The notes: a model not told the origin generated them from the sequence alone. A stretch of 64,000 nucleotides of DNA from Pedobacter jejuensis (GCF_003725795.1 NZ_RBEE01000004.1:286067-350066), one strand, 5' to 3'; shown: positions 27,799-38,028, counted from the first letter of the stretch. Translations and numbers: made by a program.

Positions 27799-28629
27799 CT
27801 ATTCCAGCTTTTTCAACTTAAGGTTGTCCAAGAAGATATAACCAGTATTATCAGTCTTCCAGTCATCGCTGTTACCTCCTCTAAATGTGTCATTGGAAAG
27901 CTTATTGATAAATCTCTTGGCATCGTTGGCCGTCCATCTGATGGGTTGCTCAAGAACTACGTCCTCATCAATACTAACTTTTACCCTGCCGTCCTTTTGA
28001 TCTGCATTATTGCTTTTGACATAAATCTTTATATGATACCACTTATCTTTTACAATACTTCCCTGTTTTGGGTAGAAGGCATTGGGCACCATGTTGTCTC
28101 CGCAGTTCCCCTTCATGTCAAAATAATACATGTATGGCTTAAACTTTGTAATCCCTTTGTCTGTATACCACATTACCCTAGCGCTACCTCCATTTCCGTC
28201 ATCAGCCTTATCACATCCGGTGTTACCATCGCCAACCCGTAACCCAAAACCCACTTTCCCGCCTCTGCCAAAATCAAAGTCCTTGTCAAATTTTACATCG
28301 TAAGAAACCTCATAGGCTGTTGCTTCCTCAATCCATGATTTCGCCACTAAACCTCCGCTACCAGAGAGTAAATTCGGCAGAAGAGATACCCTAAAAGCAC
28401 CACCCACAATGTCTGTACGTGATGGCGCCCAGTCTATTATTGATCCAAAATCCTTTACTGCACTGTCATATGAATAAGAGCCCGGTCTATTCTTGTTCCA
28501 GTTTAAATCCAGTTTAGATTTTGCCCTTCCATTATCTTGTTTTGACTGTGCTACCACCTGGTTTTCATATAGACATATAGCGATTAAAAGCAATCCTATC
28601 CTACTTAACATTCTATGCGTTTTTTTCAT
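27799..28629 (-). CDS. Polysaccharide lyase 14-like secreted protein
   Basis: 276 residues, signal peptide (about 1-27, ending VVAQS), no lipobox. Same jelly-roll pattern as the neighbour: GSGGLVAKSW, YEVSYDVKFDKDFDFGRGGKVGFGLRVGDG, ARVMWYTDKG, FKPYMYYFDMKG, and SNDTFRGGNSDDW...IFLDNLKLKK. It lacks the long linker and lipid anchor of the paralogue, so one form would be surface-anchored and the other periplasmic or soluble. It starts 21 bases after the stop of HTCS 2 and is probably cotranscribed with it. Function by analogy: binding or eliminative cleavage of a uronic-acid polymer; the fold assignment is by motif only. Confidence 0.65.
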   Translation of the reverse strand: MKKTHRMLSRIGLLLIAICLYENQVVAQSKQDNGRAKSKLDLNWNKNRPGSYSYDSAVKDFGSIIDWAPSRTDIVGGAFRVSLLPNLLSGSGGLVAKSWIEEATAYEVSYDVKFDKDFDFGRGGKVGFGLRVGDGNTGCDKADDGNGGSARVMWYTDKGITKFKPYMYYFDMKGNCGDNMVPNAFYPKQGSIVKDKWYHIKIYVKSNNADQKDGRVKVSIDEDVVLEQPIRWTANDAKRFINKLSNDTFRGGNSDDWKTDNTGYIFLDNLKLKKLE

Positions 28630-28650
28630 TTATCCTGGGTTTTTAAATAA

Positions 28651-31600
28651 TTAATCTTCTTCGGTCTCTTCCTCTGTTTTTGCGAAACCTGTCGGGGTAT
28701 AACCAAACTCCTCTTTAAAACACTTCCTAAAGTAGGTTACGTTTTGAAATCCCACCATGTAGGAAACCTCATTGATATACATTTTGTGCTGCTTAAGCAA
28801 TTGAGCAGCTCTTTTTAACCGAATGTAACGAATAAACTCGACTGGACTTTTGCTGGTCAGCACTTTTAGCTTTCTATAAAGATTGCCTCTGCTCATTCCG
28901 ATGTAGCTGCTCAAATCCTCTACGTTCAGCGATTCTTCGGCTATATTATCCTCAATATACTTCATTACACTTGCCAAAAACTTGTCATCAAAGGTTGATA
29001 TGGTGGTATTGGTAGGTTGAAGGGTGATCTCCTTTTGATATCTTAGTTTCATTTTCTGACGATTCTCTAGCAGATTCCATACCTTAGCCTCGAGCAAATC
29101 GAAATTAAAAGGCTTAGTCACATATTCATCAGCCCCATTCTCCAAACCCTCTAGTTTAAAGATCATTGGACTTCTGGCTGTCAACAAAACCACGGGGATG
29201 TGACTGGTTATGATATTGGATTTCAGTTTGTTGCATAACTCTATCCCATCCATTACGGGCATCATTACATCGCTAATGATAATATCCGGCATACGTTCTA
29301 ACGCTTCCTTTAGGCCTGTAGAACCATCAAAGCCTTTGATGATATCAAAATCATCCTCAAAACTATCGGCTAAGAAATCGATGACGTCCGGATTATCTTC
29401 TACCAGCAACATGGTAAACCGCTCATTATGATTGGCCATCTTTATGGCTTTTTTTCGTTCCCTGAAACTACTTTGCTGTTTTATGGCAATTGATTTGTAA
29501 TTGCTGATATCCTCTGAAACAAGGTATTCGTTATCGAGTTCATCAGCCCCCAGATAGGTAGCTCCCAAAGGAATTTTAACTGAAAATTTAGTATATCCTC
29601 TATTTTCGATACTGGCTTCTTTGCTTTCAACCTCAATTCTTCCATGGTGCAGTTCGATGAGCTCTTTAGCGAAGGCCAATCCTACACCTGTTCCTTTAAT
29701 GTGGTTATTTGAAACATCCATAGGCTTAAAAGGCTGAAATAGATCTGGTAAACGATCTTGGGATATACCAACACCATTGTCGATTATTTCGATAGCTGCG
29801 TTTTTCCCTATCTCATCTTCTCTAACTAAAACTTCAATTTTACCGTAATCTGGGGTATATTTTACCGCATTTGAGATGATATTGTAAAGAATTTTTTCCA
29901 GCTTATCCCTATCAAACCATAATTCAAGCTTATCTTTTTTAGCATTAAAAGTCAGCTCCAGGTTTTTCGATTTAGCTAGGCCTCCAAATACAATCACGAT
30001 TTCCTTGGTAAACCTTACCAAATTCCCCTTAGCGGCTTTTAACGGTACGGCATGCCCATCGAGCTTTCTCAAATCAAGCAATTGATCTACTAGATTGAGT
30101 AACCTCTGCCCACTTCTATTCATCAGATCCAGATAATTCGAAGTCTTGGTATTGCCCTCATGCATCTTAAGTAACTTCTGCAAAGGACCCATGATAATTG
30201 TTATTGGCGTTTTGATCTCATGGGAAATGTTAATGATAAAACTTAACTTCTTTTGAGAGAGTTCCTGCTCCTTTTGGTATAGTTCTGTCTCATAGCGAAT
30301 GGTATTCTTCAATCTTTCGGTATATTTTGTATAATGATTAAAAAGATAAAGCAAAACCAAACCAAGTAAGGTATACATCAGGTAAGCCCAATTTGTCTTC
30401 CACCAGGGAGGAAGTACGGTGATTTTGAGTTGACGGGGTAAATTGTTCCAGATTCCACTATTATTAGCCGCCTTTACCAGAAATGTATATTCTCCAGGTT
30501 CAAGACCAGTGTAAGTTACCTCCCTCTGGTTTTTTACGTAATGCCAATTATCCATGCTAAGGCCATCTAATTTATAGGCATAACTATTTCTTTCGGGAAA
30601 AATATAATTTAATGCTGCATATTTTATCGTAAAATAACTTTCGTCATATTGCAGGACGATTTCCTTTTGAAAATCAACCATCTTTTGATTAACACTATCA
30701 TTCAAATCAACCTTTTCTCTGTTAAGAATTTTAAAATCGGTAAATATGATATTCGGAATTTCCCTATTATAGGCGATCTTTTCTGGCATAAAGCTACTTA
30801 ACCCATTTATCCCACCAAAAAAGATCTCGCCGTTTTTATTTTTAAATGACGAGCCACTTATGAACTGATTGCTCTGCAAACCATCTAAAACCGTATAATT
30901 AGTCACCTCGATGTCTTTATCTGCCAGAGGGAATTTGTTGTTTTTAAGTAGGATTTTAAAAATACCCTTGTTGGTACTGACCCAAAGCGCACCCTGGCTA
31001 TCTTCCTCTATGGCATGGATAGTATTGTTGGCAAGTCCGTTCTGCGAATTGATGGGGTAAAACCTTTTGGTCTTCTCATCAAAAAAATTGATGCCTCCGC
31101 CGTTTGTGCCGATCCACAACCTATTCTTAGAATCGTTAAATAAGCAGGATACAGAGTTATTGCTCAAACTGTGTAGATCTTTTTTATCAAATGCGTAAGA
31201 GCTGATTCTCCCTGTGGTGAGCTCTATCCTGCTCAGTCCAGATAGCAGGTAGCCTGCCCATAAATTATTTCCCTGCAACAACAGACAAGAGATATTATTT
31301 GAGACCAGCTTCTTGTTTGCCAAGGTATAGGATTTGACCACTATGTTGTTTTTGATCAGGTGCAAACCATTGTAGTTTGTAGCAACCCATAAACCGTACT
31401 TCGAATTCAAAAACTTGTAATCATGGTTGAATTCTACATTGAGACCCTTTTGAATATCCTTAAATTCTTTAAATTTTTTACTGTTTTTGTCAAACACCAA
31501 AATTCCTGCAGAACTTCCTATCCAAAGTTTGTTGCTGTCCAGTAGATCTACTGCAACATCTTTTATAAAATGATACAGGACGTTGTCGTTATCATATTTA

Positions 31601-32763
31601 TACACCTCAACGTTATCTACAGCTTTATTCCAGCAATTTAATCCCCCACCATCTGTTGCTATCCAGAATTTTTTGTTTCCATCACCAAGAATTGCATTTA
31701 CTTCTTTATTGGAAAATGGCTCTTGATCACCCTGTGCTATGCCCTTATTAGAGAAAATCTTCGAGAAGTTATAAATCAGGTTGATACCACCTGAATAAGT
31801 GCCAAGCCAGATATTGCCTGAACGGTCTCGAAATATACACTTTACAGATGGATGACTCAGGGAATTTTCCAAACTCAATTTTGGTGCATAACTATGACCG
31901 GTAATTTTACCAGAGGCAAGATTGAGGATATTCAAACCCATTTTTGTTGCCATCCATATATGCTGGTCATCCTTAATAAAAATATCCCTCACTGTATTAC
32001 TGAGAATCCCATTACTTTTATTGTAACTTAAAATGGTATTTTCCTTTTGATGATAGGAAAAAACTCCATCGTTTTCCGTAGCGAACCAAAAGTCATTGTT
32101 CTTGGTCTGTTTGATTGATTGTATCCATGAGCTGCTTAGACGTGCCTGCAAGTTTCTTGGCCCCTGTACCGCCTTTTGTTTGCTAACATCGTAAATTTTG
32201 AAGCCTTTGGCCAGGCCTATCCACAAAAGCCCTTTATCATCTTCGTAAATACTTTGTACCCGTTTGTTGATATTAGTAATGTTCAGGTCAACATCTTCAA
32301 CGCGATTTTTTTTTCTATTTAAACGTTTCAGGCCCTGTGCAGTTCCAAGCCAAATATTTCCTGCTCTATCCTGAGTAACACAATAAACAAAATATCGCTG
32401 GTTTGCAGCATCGGGTATGTGATTGAAACTATCATCGCTAGGATTATAAAAATTCAGGCCATCATCTGTACCAATCCATACATTACCATCTTTGTCTATG
32501 AAAACCACATTAACCCTATTGTGGCTAATGGATTTACTGTCTCTTTCATTATGGGTAAAGACCGTAAAATCGTAACCATTGAATTTATTAAGTCCACCTA
32601 ATGTACCCACCCAAATAATTCCATTTTTATCTTGGGCAATAGAATTTACCGTATTTTGGGATAATCCGTTATCTATAGAAATATGCCTGAATTCCAGAAC
32701 CTGGGCATGAGCATTTTGCACGAAAAACAATAATAGGATTAAAGATTGTATAAATCTGTTCAT
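28651..32763 (-). CDS. Hybrid two-component system regulator (HTCS 2)
   Basis: 1370 residues, same architecture as HTCS 1: signal peptide (ends AHAQV), Reg_prop propeller repeats (GIIWVGTLGGLNKFNG and others) to about 670, Y_Y_Y domain, membrane helix (WAYLMYTLLGLVLLYLF), HisKA with His848 in NISHEIKTP, HATPase (DNGVGISQD, GTGVGLAFAK), receiver with Asp1165 in ISDVMMPV and an AraC-type DNA-binding domain. It is followed by a PL14-like gene 21 bases away and lies next to the GH88-PL8 pair, so I infer that it responds to an acidic fragment released from the glycan. Two HTCS genes in one locus suggest two signals. Confidence 0.96.
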   Translation of the reverse strand: MNRFIQSLILLLFFVQNAHAQVLEFRHISIDNGLSQNTVNSIAQDKNGIIWVGTLGGLNKFNGYDFTVFTHNERDSKSISHNRVNVVFIDKDGNVWIGTDDGLNFYNPSDDSFNHIPDAANQRYFVYCVTQDRAGNIWLGTAQGLKRLNRKKNRVEDVDLNITNINKRVQSIYEDDKGLLWIGLAKGFKIYDVSKQKAVQGPRNLQARLSSSWIQSIKQTKNNDFWFATENDGVFSYHQKENTILSYNKSNGILSNTVRDIFIKDDQHIWMATKMGLNILNLASGKITGHSYAPKLSLENSLSHPSVKCIFRDRSGNIWLGTYSGGINLIYNFSKIFSNKGIAQGDQEPFSNKEVNAILGDGNKKFWIATDGGGLNCWNKAVDNVEVYKYDNDNVLYHFIKDVAVDLLDSNKLWIGSSAGILVFDKNSKKFKEFKDIQKGLNVEFNHDYKFLNSKYGLWVATNYNGLHLIKNNIVVKSYTLANKKLVSNNISCLLLQGNNLWAGYLLSGLSRIELTTGRISSYAFDKKDLHSLSNNSVSCLFNDSKNRLWIGTNGGGINFFDEKTKRFYPINSQNGLANNTIHAIEEDSQGALWVSTNKGIFKILLKNNKFPLADKDIEVTNYTVLDGLQSNQFISGSSFKNKNGEIFFGGINGLSSFMPEKIAYNREIPNIIFTDFKILNREKVDLNDSVNQKMVDFQKEIVLQYDESYFTIKYAALNYIFPERNSYAYKLDGLSMDNWHYVKNQREVTYTGLEPGEYTFLVKAANNSGIWNNLPRQLKITVLPPWWKTNWAYLMYTLLGLVLLYLFNHYTKYTERLKNTIRYETELYQKEQELSQKKLSFIINISHEIKTPITIIMGPLQKLLKMHEGNTKTSNYLDLMNRSGQRLLNLVDQLLDLRKLDGHAVPLKAAKGNLVRFTKEIVIVFGGLAKSKNLELTFNAKKDKLELWFDRDKLEKILYNIISNAVKYTPDYGKIEVLVREDEIGKNAAIEIIDNGVGISQDRLPDLFQPFKPMDVSNNHIKGTGVGLAFAKELIELHHGRIEVESKEASIENRGYTKFSVKIPLGATYLGADELDNEYLVSEDISNYKSIAIKQQSSFRERKKAIKMANHNERFTMLLVEDNPDVIDFLADSFEDDFDIIKGFDGSTGLKEALERMPDIIISDVMMPVMDGIELCNKLKSNIITSHIPVVLLTARSPMIFKLEGLENGADEYVTKPFNFDLLEAKVWNLLENRQKMKLRYQKEITLQPTNTTISTFDDKFLASVMKYIEDNIAEESLNVEDLSSYIGMSRGNLYRKLKVLTSKSPVEFIRYIRLKRAAQLLKQHKMYINEVSYMVGFQNVTYFRKCFKEEFGYTPTGFAKTEEETEED

Positions 32764-32966
32764 TGGGATGATTTGGATAATACCGGTTAGAGTTACAAAA
32801 TAACAAAAAGCATTAAGTATAACTTCCTAATTTTTAAGTTTCCCTGATTTTAACTTGGTAAGCCCTTTTAAGGATATGGTGAAGTATCTAAATCTCATTT
32901 CCAGATTTTTGAGAGGGTCCTGCATTGATTAACAAGTATTTGTTTGGTATTTAGCATCAGGATTGA

Positions 32967-35132
32967 TTAGTAAAATGGGATTTTAACCTGAATGGTTTGA
33001 CCCCTGTTTACGGATGATGGCATTAATGTTACTTGTGTTTTGCCTGCAATTTTCCAATTTACATTTGTCAGCTTCTGTGTAGGATCGGCAATAGAGGCTA
33101 GCCAATGATCCTCTTTTCTTTCCAGAATATAAATCCCTGGGTTTTCAAAACTTAAAGTAGGAAAAGACTTGGCTTTTATAATGGTGGGCTGGTAAACCAC
33201 CATCATCAAGATTGCATCAGTTTTTCCGGCAATAACTTGAGCTTTTTTATCATTTTCAATTATCACAAAATCAGGTTTGAATGCTTTAAAACCTTCTAAA
33301 TCTAAGTTTGGAACTACTAGGTAAGCATAACTACCATTTTTTGCGGAAAGATCATGCGTAAGCTCCATTGTAAATACCTCTCCCGTAGTTGGCTTTTCTT
33401 TATCATAAACAAAAGCGATATCCCCCCAGCTTCCGGATTATTTTTTCGATGAAAGCGTGAGATCAGCTGGCTGCAGGTTATAATAGCCGATTTTGTCGTG
33501 ATAAGCCCAATTGATCATTTTGGAATGGTAGATAGTATCTTTTAGTTCCCTCAACCTTCCATCATGAAAAAAAACTGGACCTCTTAACTTTACCTGATTA
33601 ATAGTGGTAAAAACTGGTAATTTTAGTTCACTTGCGACTTCTGCTCCCAGGCATATCAGATTTTCTTTGTAATAAAAATAAGCTTTGTTAGCACTTAGCG
33701 AGTCACGATTTAGCTTAAATGCCGTTACCCCATTGTTTTCACTTACCGCTCCGCCTGTAAAATCACCCTTATTTCTAAAACCAGCATAACCTAAAACTTT
33801 CAGGGGATCTTTCGTCTGGAAGTTAGTTACTCCTGGTAGTTTTTTCCAATTAAGATAAGGAAACATCCCTTCATATTCATCGCCTCTCACATGCAGAAAA
33901 TAATTACCATCGCCTACAAAATATCCTTTCAGGTTTTCTTTGTTTACTACCTCGGTGGCTTGAACGCGATCAGAAGACAGTTTTACCGTAAAAAACCAGT
34001 TTGGAGACCTGTGAACTGTCATATCAGAACGCCAAAAATGTTTAGTACCGATTAATTGTGGCAAATAACTTTGTGAATAATTTCTGGTAATAAAAGCTTC
34101 ATATTGAGCTGAATATTTTGGGTCCACAATGCTCATATCGAGCATGGAGTAGGCCGTGGCTAAGGCTTTACTTTTGTCCACGCTTTTGAAAAAATGCCTA
34201 CCCAATGAATTGATATCAAAATATCCTTTCCACGTTATCCAACTGTAACCTTCCAACATTAAATCTCTCAATAAGGACAAACGATCATTATCAATTTCCA
34301 ACGGAGTATCAACACATACCCTAGCCCAAAAACTAAGCGTATTTACAAAAGATAACCCATAGTTACCAAACTGCTGTTGAGGTCCATGCTGGTGAAAACT
34401 GTAATCTGCCTGAATACCTTCTGAACCAGAAACTTTAAGCTCTGAAAATATCGTATCCCTTGCCATTTTAGCCAAACTTTCATCCTGAGTAAGAATTGCC
34501 TTGAATAAAACATTTCCCGCAAGCCATACCTTGTTCTGTCCTGTCATTTTGATCCTAGAATGGTTTAATACTAAAACGCCTTTCTTCATTTCATCAGCAG
34601 TTAGCTCATCCCTTAACATAATAAAAACCGGTCCCAATGTTTTTGGTACTCCAATCTCATTATACCACCAGTTCTTACAGATCAAATTTGCATCAAACCA
34701 GAATTTTAATGCCCGATGTAACAGGACATTCAGTTTTTGCTGTTTATAATAAACAGATTGCCTATTTGAGTACAATCCGGTTAACAATAATATTCGCTCG
34801 GTGTGTATTTTCGGATCCCAAGCAGACTCCCGACGGTCATCATAATTTAGATCACTCCATTGCCCAGTATTTAAGTTGAAAGTAAGCATAAGTTGATCTA
34901 CCCGATAAGGTAGCAGTTCCTTTTTCTGGTAAACTTCTTTGGTTACCATATCTACCGCATCAGGATCTTGTTGAAGTTTAGCGATAATGCTATCCAGTTT
35001 AATGTATGTTGACCCATCTTTTTGATAATAATCGGAGATATTTTTATCCAAAGTTTCAATGAATGACTGTGCATAGCAATCACATACAAGAAATATAAAA
35101 AATGACGTAGTCATTAATTTGATGTATCTCAT
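32967..35132 (-). pseudogene. Polysaccharide lyase family 8, interrupted by an in-frame stop
   Basis: The first part (33438-35132, 564 residues) has a signal peptide (ends CYAQS) and the PL8 alpha/alpha-toroid plus beta-sandwich: NWWYNEIG (about 154-161), the catalytic-type His247 in DYSFHQHG, and Tyr258 in FGNYG. The frame then meets TAA at 33438-33440. The same frame continues without a shift through SGSWGDIAFVYDKEKPTTGE into the C-terminal part (133 residues from the Met at 33368). Full length without the stop would be about 721 residues, usual for PL8. PL8 enzymes cut uronic-acid polymers (hyaluronan, chondroitin, xanthan). It lies 10 bases after GH88. The truncated product lacks the end of the central/C-terminal sandwich and may be inactive; a sequencing error is possible. 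Confidence 0.85.
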
Positions 35133-35142
35133 TTATCTAAAC

Positions 35143-36324
35143 TTAATAGCGTTCTTTGAGGTGATTATCCTGGCTTCTGATTAATGCTTCCAAATAATAA
35201 TAATCGGCGTAAATTATAGGAGCGTCAATTTCACTATTATATGGCTTATGGCCAGTACTATGAAGCAGTAAAAAGCCTTTATCTTCATTTTTATTCGCCT
35301 TATAACGCTTGCTCAAACTTTTCAAAATTTGCTGTGCTTTTTGTTTGTAATAGTCATCCTGGGTATGTACTGCCAGTTCAAATAAAGCAGAGGCAGTTAT
35401 CGCAGCAGCCGACACATCTTTAGGAGATAGAGGAATGGCCGGATCATCATAGTCCCAATAAGGAACCATATCTTTAGGTATTTTTGGATTATTGAGTATA
35501 AACTTTGCAATATGCCTAGCCAGATTTAAATAAGCAGTATCGCCAGTTTCTCTAAAACACATGGTAAAACCGTAAAGTCCCCACGCCTGACCCCTAGCCC
35601 ATGATGATTCATCGGCAAAACCTTGATGGGTTGTCTTTTTAATTACAGAACCGTCTTTTGGATCATAATCAATGACATGGTAGCTACTGTAATCTTTTCG
35701 AAAGGCGTTTTTTAAAGTTAAATCTGCATGTTTAACAGCAATTTTATAAAACGAAGAATCCCCCGTTATTTTACTGGCCTCAAAAAGCAGCTCAAGGTTC
35801 ATCATATTATCTATGATTACCGGATAGGTGAACTGCGGAAGATGTTCCCAGGATTGAATCAATCCAGGTACTTGATGAAATCTTGTAGAAAGAGATTTGG
35901 CTGCATTAACAAGCACTGTTCGGTAGCTACTATCGTTTGTAAGTTTATAACCATGACCGAAACTTCCATAAATCATGAATCCCAAATCATGGGTACCTTT
36001 ATTGTATTGCTGACCTTTTAGGTAATTGGTAAATCTTTGCGCCTCAATCTTCCATCTATCATCTCCGGTAAATTCGTATAAATACCATAACATCCCAGGA
36101 AAAAATCCACTAGTCCAATTTCCAGCATCTGTCATTTTTAGCCGACCATTCTCTATGGTCCTAGGGGAAACCAGTTTACCAGCAGATATTTGATCAATTT
36201 CATTCAGCATTAAGCTTAGCTGCCCTTGAGCAAACTGAAATTCGTCCTTTACATTAACTTTTTGAGATTTGGCTTTTAAGCAGCTTACTACTATTAACAC
36301 TACGATGATGAAGAATTTTTGCAT
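35143..36324 (-). CDS. Glycoside hydrolase family 88 unsaturated glucuronyl hydrolase
   Basis: 393 residues with a signal peptide (about 1-20). An (alpha/alpha)6 barrel: WTSGFFPGMLWYLYEFTGD, THDLGFMIYGSFG with Asp113, PVIIDNMMNLELL with Asp172 (the two positions used for the vinyl-ether hydration reaction in this family), SSWARGQAWGLYGF, and the final YADYYYLEALIR. It removes the 4,5-unsaturated glucuronyl residue left at the non-reducing end by a lyase such as the neighbouring PL8. Periplasmic. First gene of the GH88-PL8 pair, ahead of HTCS 2 on the same strand. Confidence 0.94.
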   Translation of the reverse strand: MQKFFIIVVLIVVSCLKAKSQKVNVKDEFQFAQGQLSLMLNEIDQISAGKLVSPRTIENGRLKMTDAGNWTSGFFPGMLWYLYEFTGDDRWKIEAQRFTNYLKGQQYNKGTHDLGFMIYGSFGHGYKLTNDSSYRTVLVNAAKSLSTRFHQVPGLIQSWEHLPQFTYPVIIDNMMNLELLFEASKITGDSSFYKIAVKHADLTLKNAFRKDYSSYHVIDYDPKDGSVIKKTTHQGFADESSWARGQAWGLYGFTMCFRETGDTAYLNLARHIAKFILNNPKIPKDMVPYWDYDDPAIPLSPKDVSAAAITASALFELAVHTQDDYYKQKAQQILKSLSKRYKANKNEDKGFLLLHSTGHKPYNSEIDAPIIYADYYYLEALIRSQDNHLKERY

Positions 36325-36989
36325 TTAAAATTTGGGTAAAATGTTCATGTTTAAATTTTATACCGAAAGAGATCTAAACAGTCAATCAAGTTGCTAAAAT
36401 AAGCTCGCCAGCTCATTGGTTTAGATCACATTTGTACCATTAATACATTACAATTGAACACCAAAAGAACTTTTAAACATAAAGTGGACAAATCAATTCA
36501 TTTGACCCCTTGTCGCCAATTTACTAACCTGCAGACTAGCAAAACTTTACAGTAATTTTATTTCCGGCGAGATGGGGTCAAACTACTCTGGTTTATCCAT
36601 GTATTAACGACTACAAATTCGTTTTTGCAAATCTCGAACCTCTCCAAAATCACCAAAGTGTAGAAACTTTCCCCAGCAGTACGTGGAGTAAAATACACAC
36701 CTTGTACAAACAAACATTTGTTTCAAAAAAACCCATTTCGCAGCAAACTATAGCATTAACCCAAAAAAGTATATTTTTTACTCTTCTATTTTGCCGGATG
36801 ATTATACAATTAACGCTACTATTCATTACATGAAGGCAATTTTTTATTGCGCCATAATTTATACTAAATTTTATTTACCCCTAATTACTAGCATGTTATA
36901 TAATAATTGGTTTGATTTTTGTATTATTTGTCATAAGCGAATGCTGCTAAATAAATAATTAATTTTTTAAACCTTTAAATTTAAAACTT
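36325..36989. other. Boundary region between PUL and type VI island
   Basis: 665 bases with no gene. It contains one copy of the ~115-bp inverted-end element (36485-36599) and, closer to the tssD gene, very AT-rich sequence in which a TTTG...TTATTTG pair (36911-36930) could be a Bacteroidota-type promoter (consensus TTTG and TAnnTTTG, imperfect here). Confidence 0.45.
36485..36599. repeat. Inverted-end intergenic element, copy 1
   Basis: Ends are imperfect inverted repeats: left TGGACAAATC...TTTGACCCC...TCGCC, right GGCGAGATGGGGTCAAAC...GGTTTATCCA. Complementing the right end gives TGGATAAACCAG...TTTGACCCC..CTCGCC. Two more copies lie at 54645-54761 and 55935-56041. No open frame, MITE- or REPIN-like in form. 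Confidence 0.6.
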
Positions 36990-37385
36990 ATGGCTTTCAA
37001 AGCTAGATTAAATTTTTCGGGCAAGGAGTACGATGTACTTCACTGTGCCTATGCGTTAAACCGTGATGTAGATGCAAAAGGAAGACCTTCTTCCGGAGTT
37101 TATGGCGGTACCATCGATATTGAGATCGAATCAACCGAAGACACTTCAATTATCGAAGCGATGGTAAATAACCAGTACAAACCTATAACAGGAACACTTC
37201 TGATCAAGAAAACAGAGGAAGATGCCAAAATGAAAGAAATAGAGTTTCAGGACGGTTACATTGTGAAATATTCCGAAGGAATCAACATTGTGGGCGATCA
37301 TCCGATGACACTCAAATTCCAAATTTCTGCACGCAAGCTTAAATTAGGAAACGCAGAACACCTTAACGACTGGCCAAAAGCCTAA
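36990..37385 (+). CDS. tssD: Type VI secretion tube protein TssD (Hcp-like), copy 1
   Basis: 131 residues of the Bacteroidota TssD/Hcp family: MAFKARLNFSGKEYDVL at the start, LNRDVDAKGRPSSGVYGGTI (ring-fold core), DGYIVKYSEG, and the C-terminal SARKLKLGNAEHLNDWPKA. The protein forms hexameric rings stacked into the secreted inner tube. No signal peptide, as expected for export through the type VI machine. A close second copy lies 80 bases downstream (about three quarters of residues identical). Structural genes of the apparatus are not nearby, so the tube protein must work with an apparatus coded elsewhere. Confidence 0.93.
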   Translation: MAFKARLNFSGKEYDVLHCAYALNRDVDAKGRPSSGVYGGTIDIEIESTEDTSIIEAMVNNQYKPITGTLLIKKTEEDAKMKEIEFQDGYIVKYSEGINIVGDHPMTLKFQISARKLKLGNAEHLNDWPKA

Positions 37386-37465
37386 ACTAGGTCTTACAAG
37401 TGTGAGGCATAACATTTAAGTATGCCAACAATTACTATTTATCTTTCAACTTTAAAAAAATTATC

Positions 37466-37861
37466 ATGGCATTTAAAACCCGTTTAAACTTAGGATCAAA
37501 AGAATTTGATGTCCTACAATGCAGCTTTTCATTAAACAGAGATGTTGACGCCAAAGGCCGTCCCTCTTCAGGTGTTTACGGTGGGACAATCCACATCGAA
37601 ATTGAATCAACCGAAGATACATCGGTAATTGAGTCGATGGTTAACAATCAATATAAGCCACAGTCCGGTACCATCATCTTTAAGAAAGGTGAAGAAGATG
37701 CGAAAATGAAAGAGCTGACTTTTGAAGATGGCTATATCGTTCAGTACAATGAGGGTATTGCAGTAAACGATAACACACCGATGACCTTAAGCTTTGTGGT
37801 ATCGGCACGTAAATTAAAGCTTGGTAATGCAGAGCATGAAAATGATTGGCCAAAAGCTTAA
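37466..37861 (+). CDS. tssD: Type VI secretion tube protein TssD (Hcp-like), copy 2
   Basis: 131 residues, roughly 98 of 131 identical to copy 1, with the same conserved core (RDVDAKGRPSSGVYGGTI, IEIESTEDTS, SARKLKLGNAEH). Differences cluster in the loop at about 64-72 and in the segment before MTL (about 97-105), positions that would face the lumen or ring contacts. Tandem TssD genes could make mixed rings or load different cargo. A hairpin lies between it and vgrG. Confidence 0.93.
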   Translation: MAFKTRLNLGSKEFDVLQCSFSLNRDVDAKGRPSSGVYGGTIHIEIESTEDTSVIESMVNNQYKPQSGTIIFKKGEEDAKMKELTFEDGYIVQYNEGIAVNDNTPMTLSFVVSARKLKLGNAEHENDWPKA

Positions 37862-37907
37862 CACAATCAACCCTGAGGAAAACATGCCTTTACTTCCTTA
37901 ACAAAAA

Positions 37908-37941
37908 GCAAACAGGCAGGCTTTTATGCCGCCTGTTTGTT
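37908..37941 (+). terminator. Hairpin after tssD copy 2 (terminator or attenuator)
   Basis: Stem AACAGGC-(A)-GGC against GCC-GCCTGTT with a TTTAT loop, followed by TTGTTC. Position suggests partial termination, so that tube protein is made in excess over the VgrG spike; the T-tract is weak. Confidence 0.55.
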
Positions 37942-38028
37942 CAATGAAAGTCTTATTACCATTATCATCTGTAACAAAAAGCGAAAACAGCAAAATTGTT
38001 TACAGGCTTTTGACTAAAAAAACCTCTT

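Noticed and set aside
33366..33440. Frameshift in the PL8 gene
   Set aside because: Both parts are in the same frame (69 bases, 23 codons, between the stop and the Met at 33368). It is a nonsense codon, not a shift; a slip at the AAAAAA run would not restore the frame.
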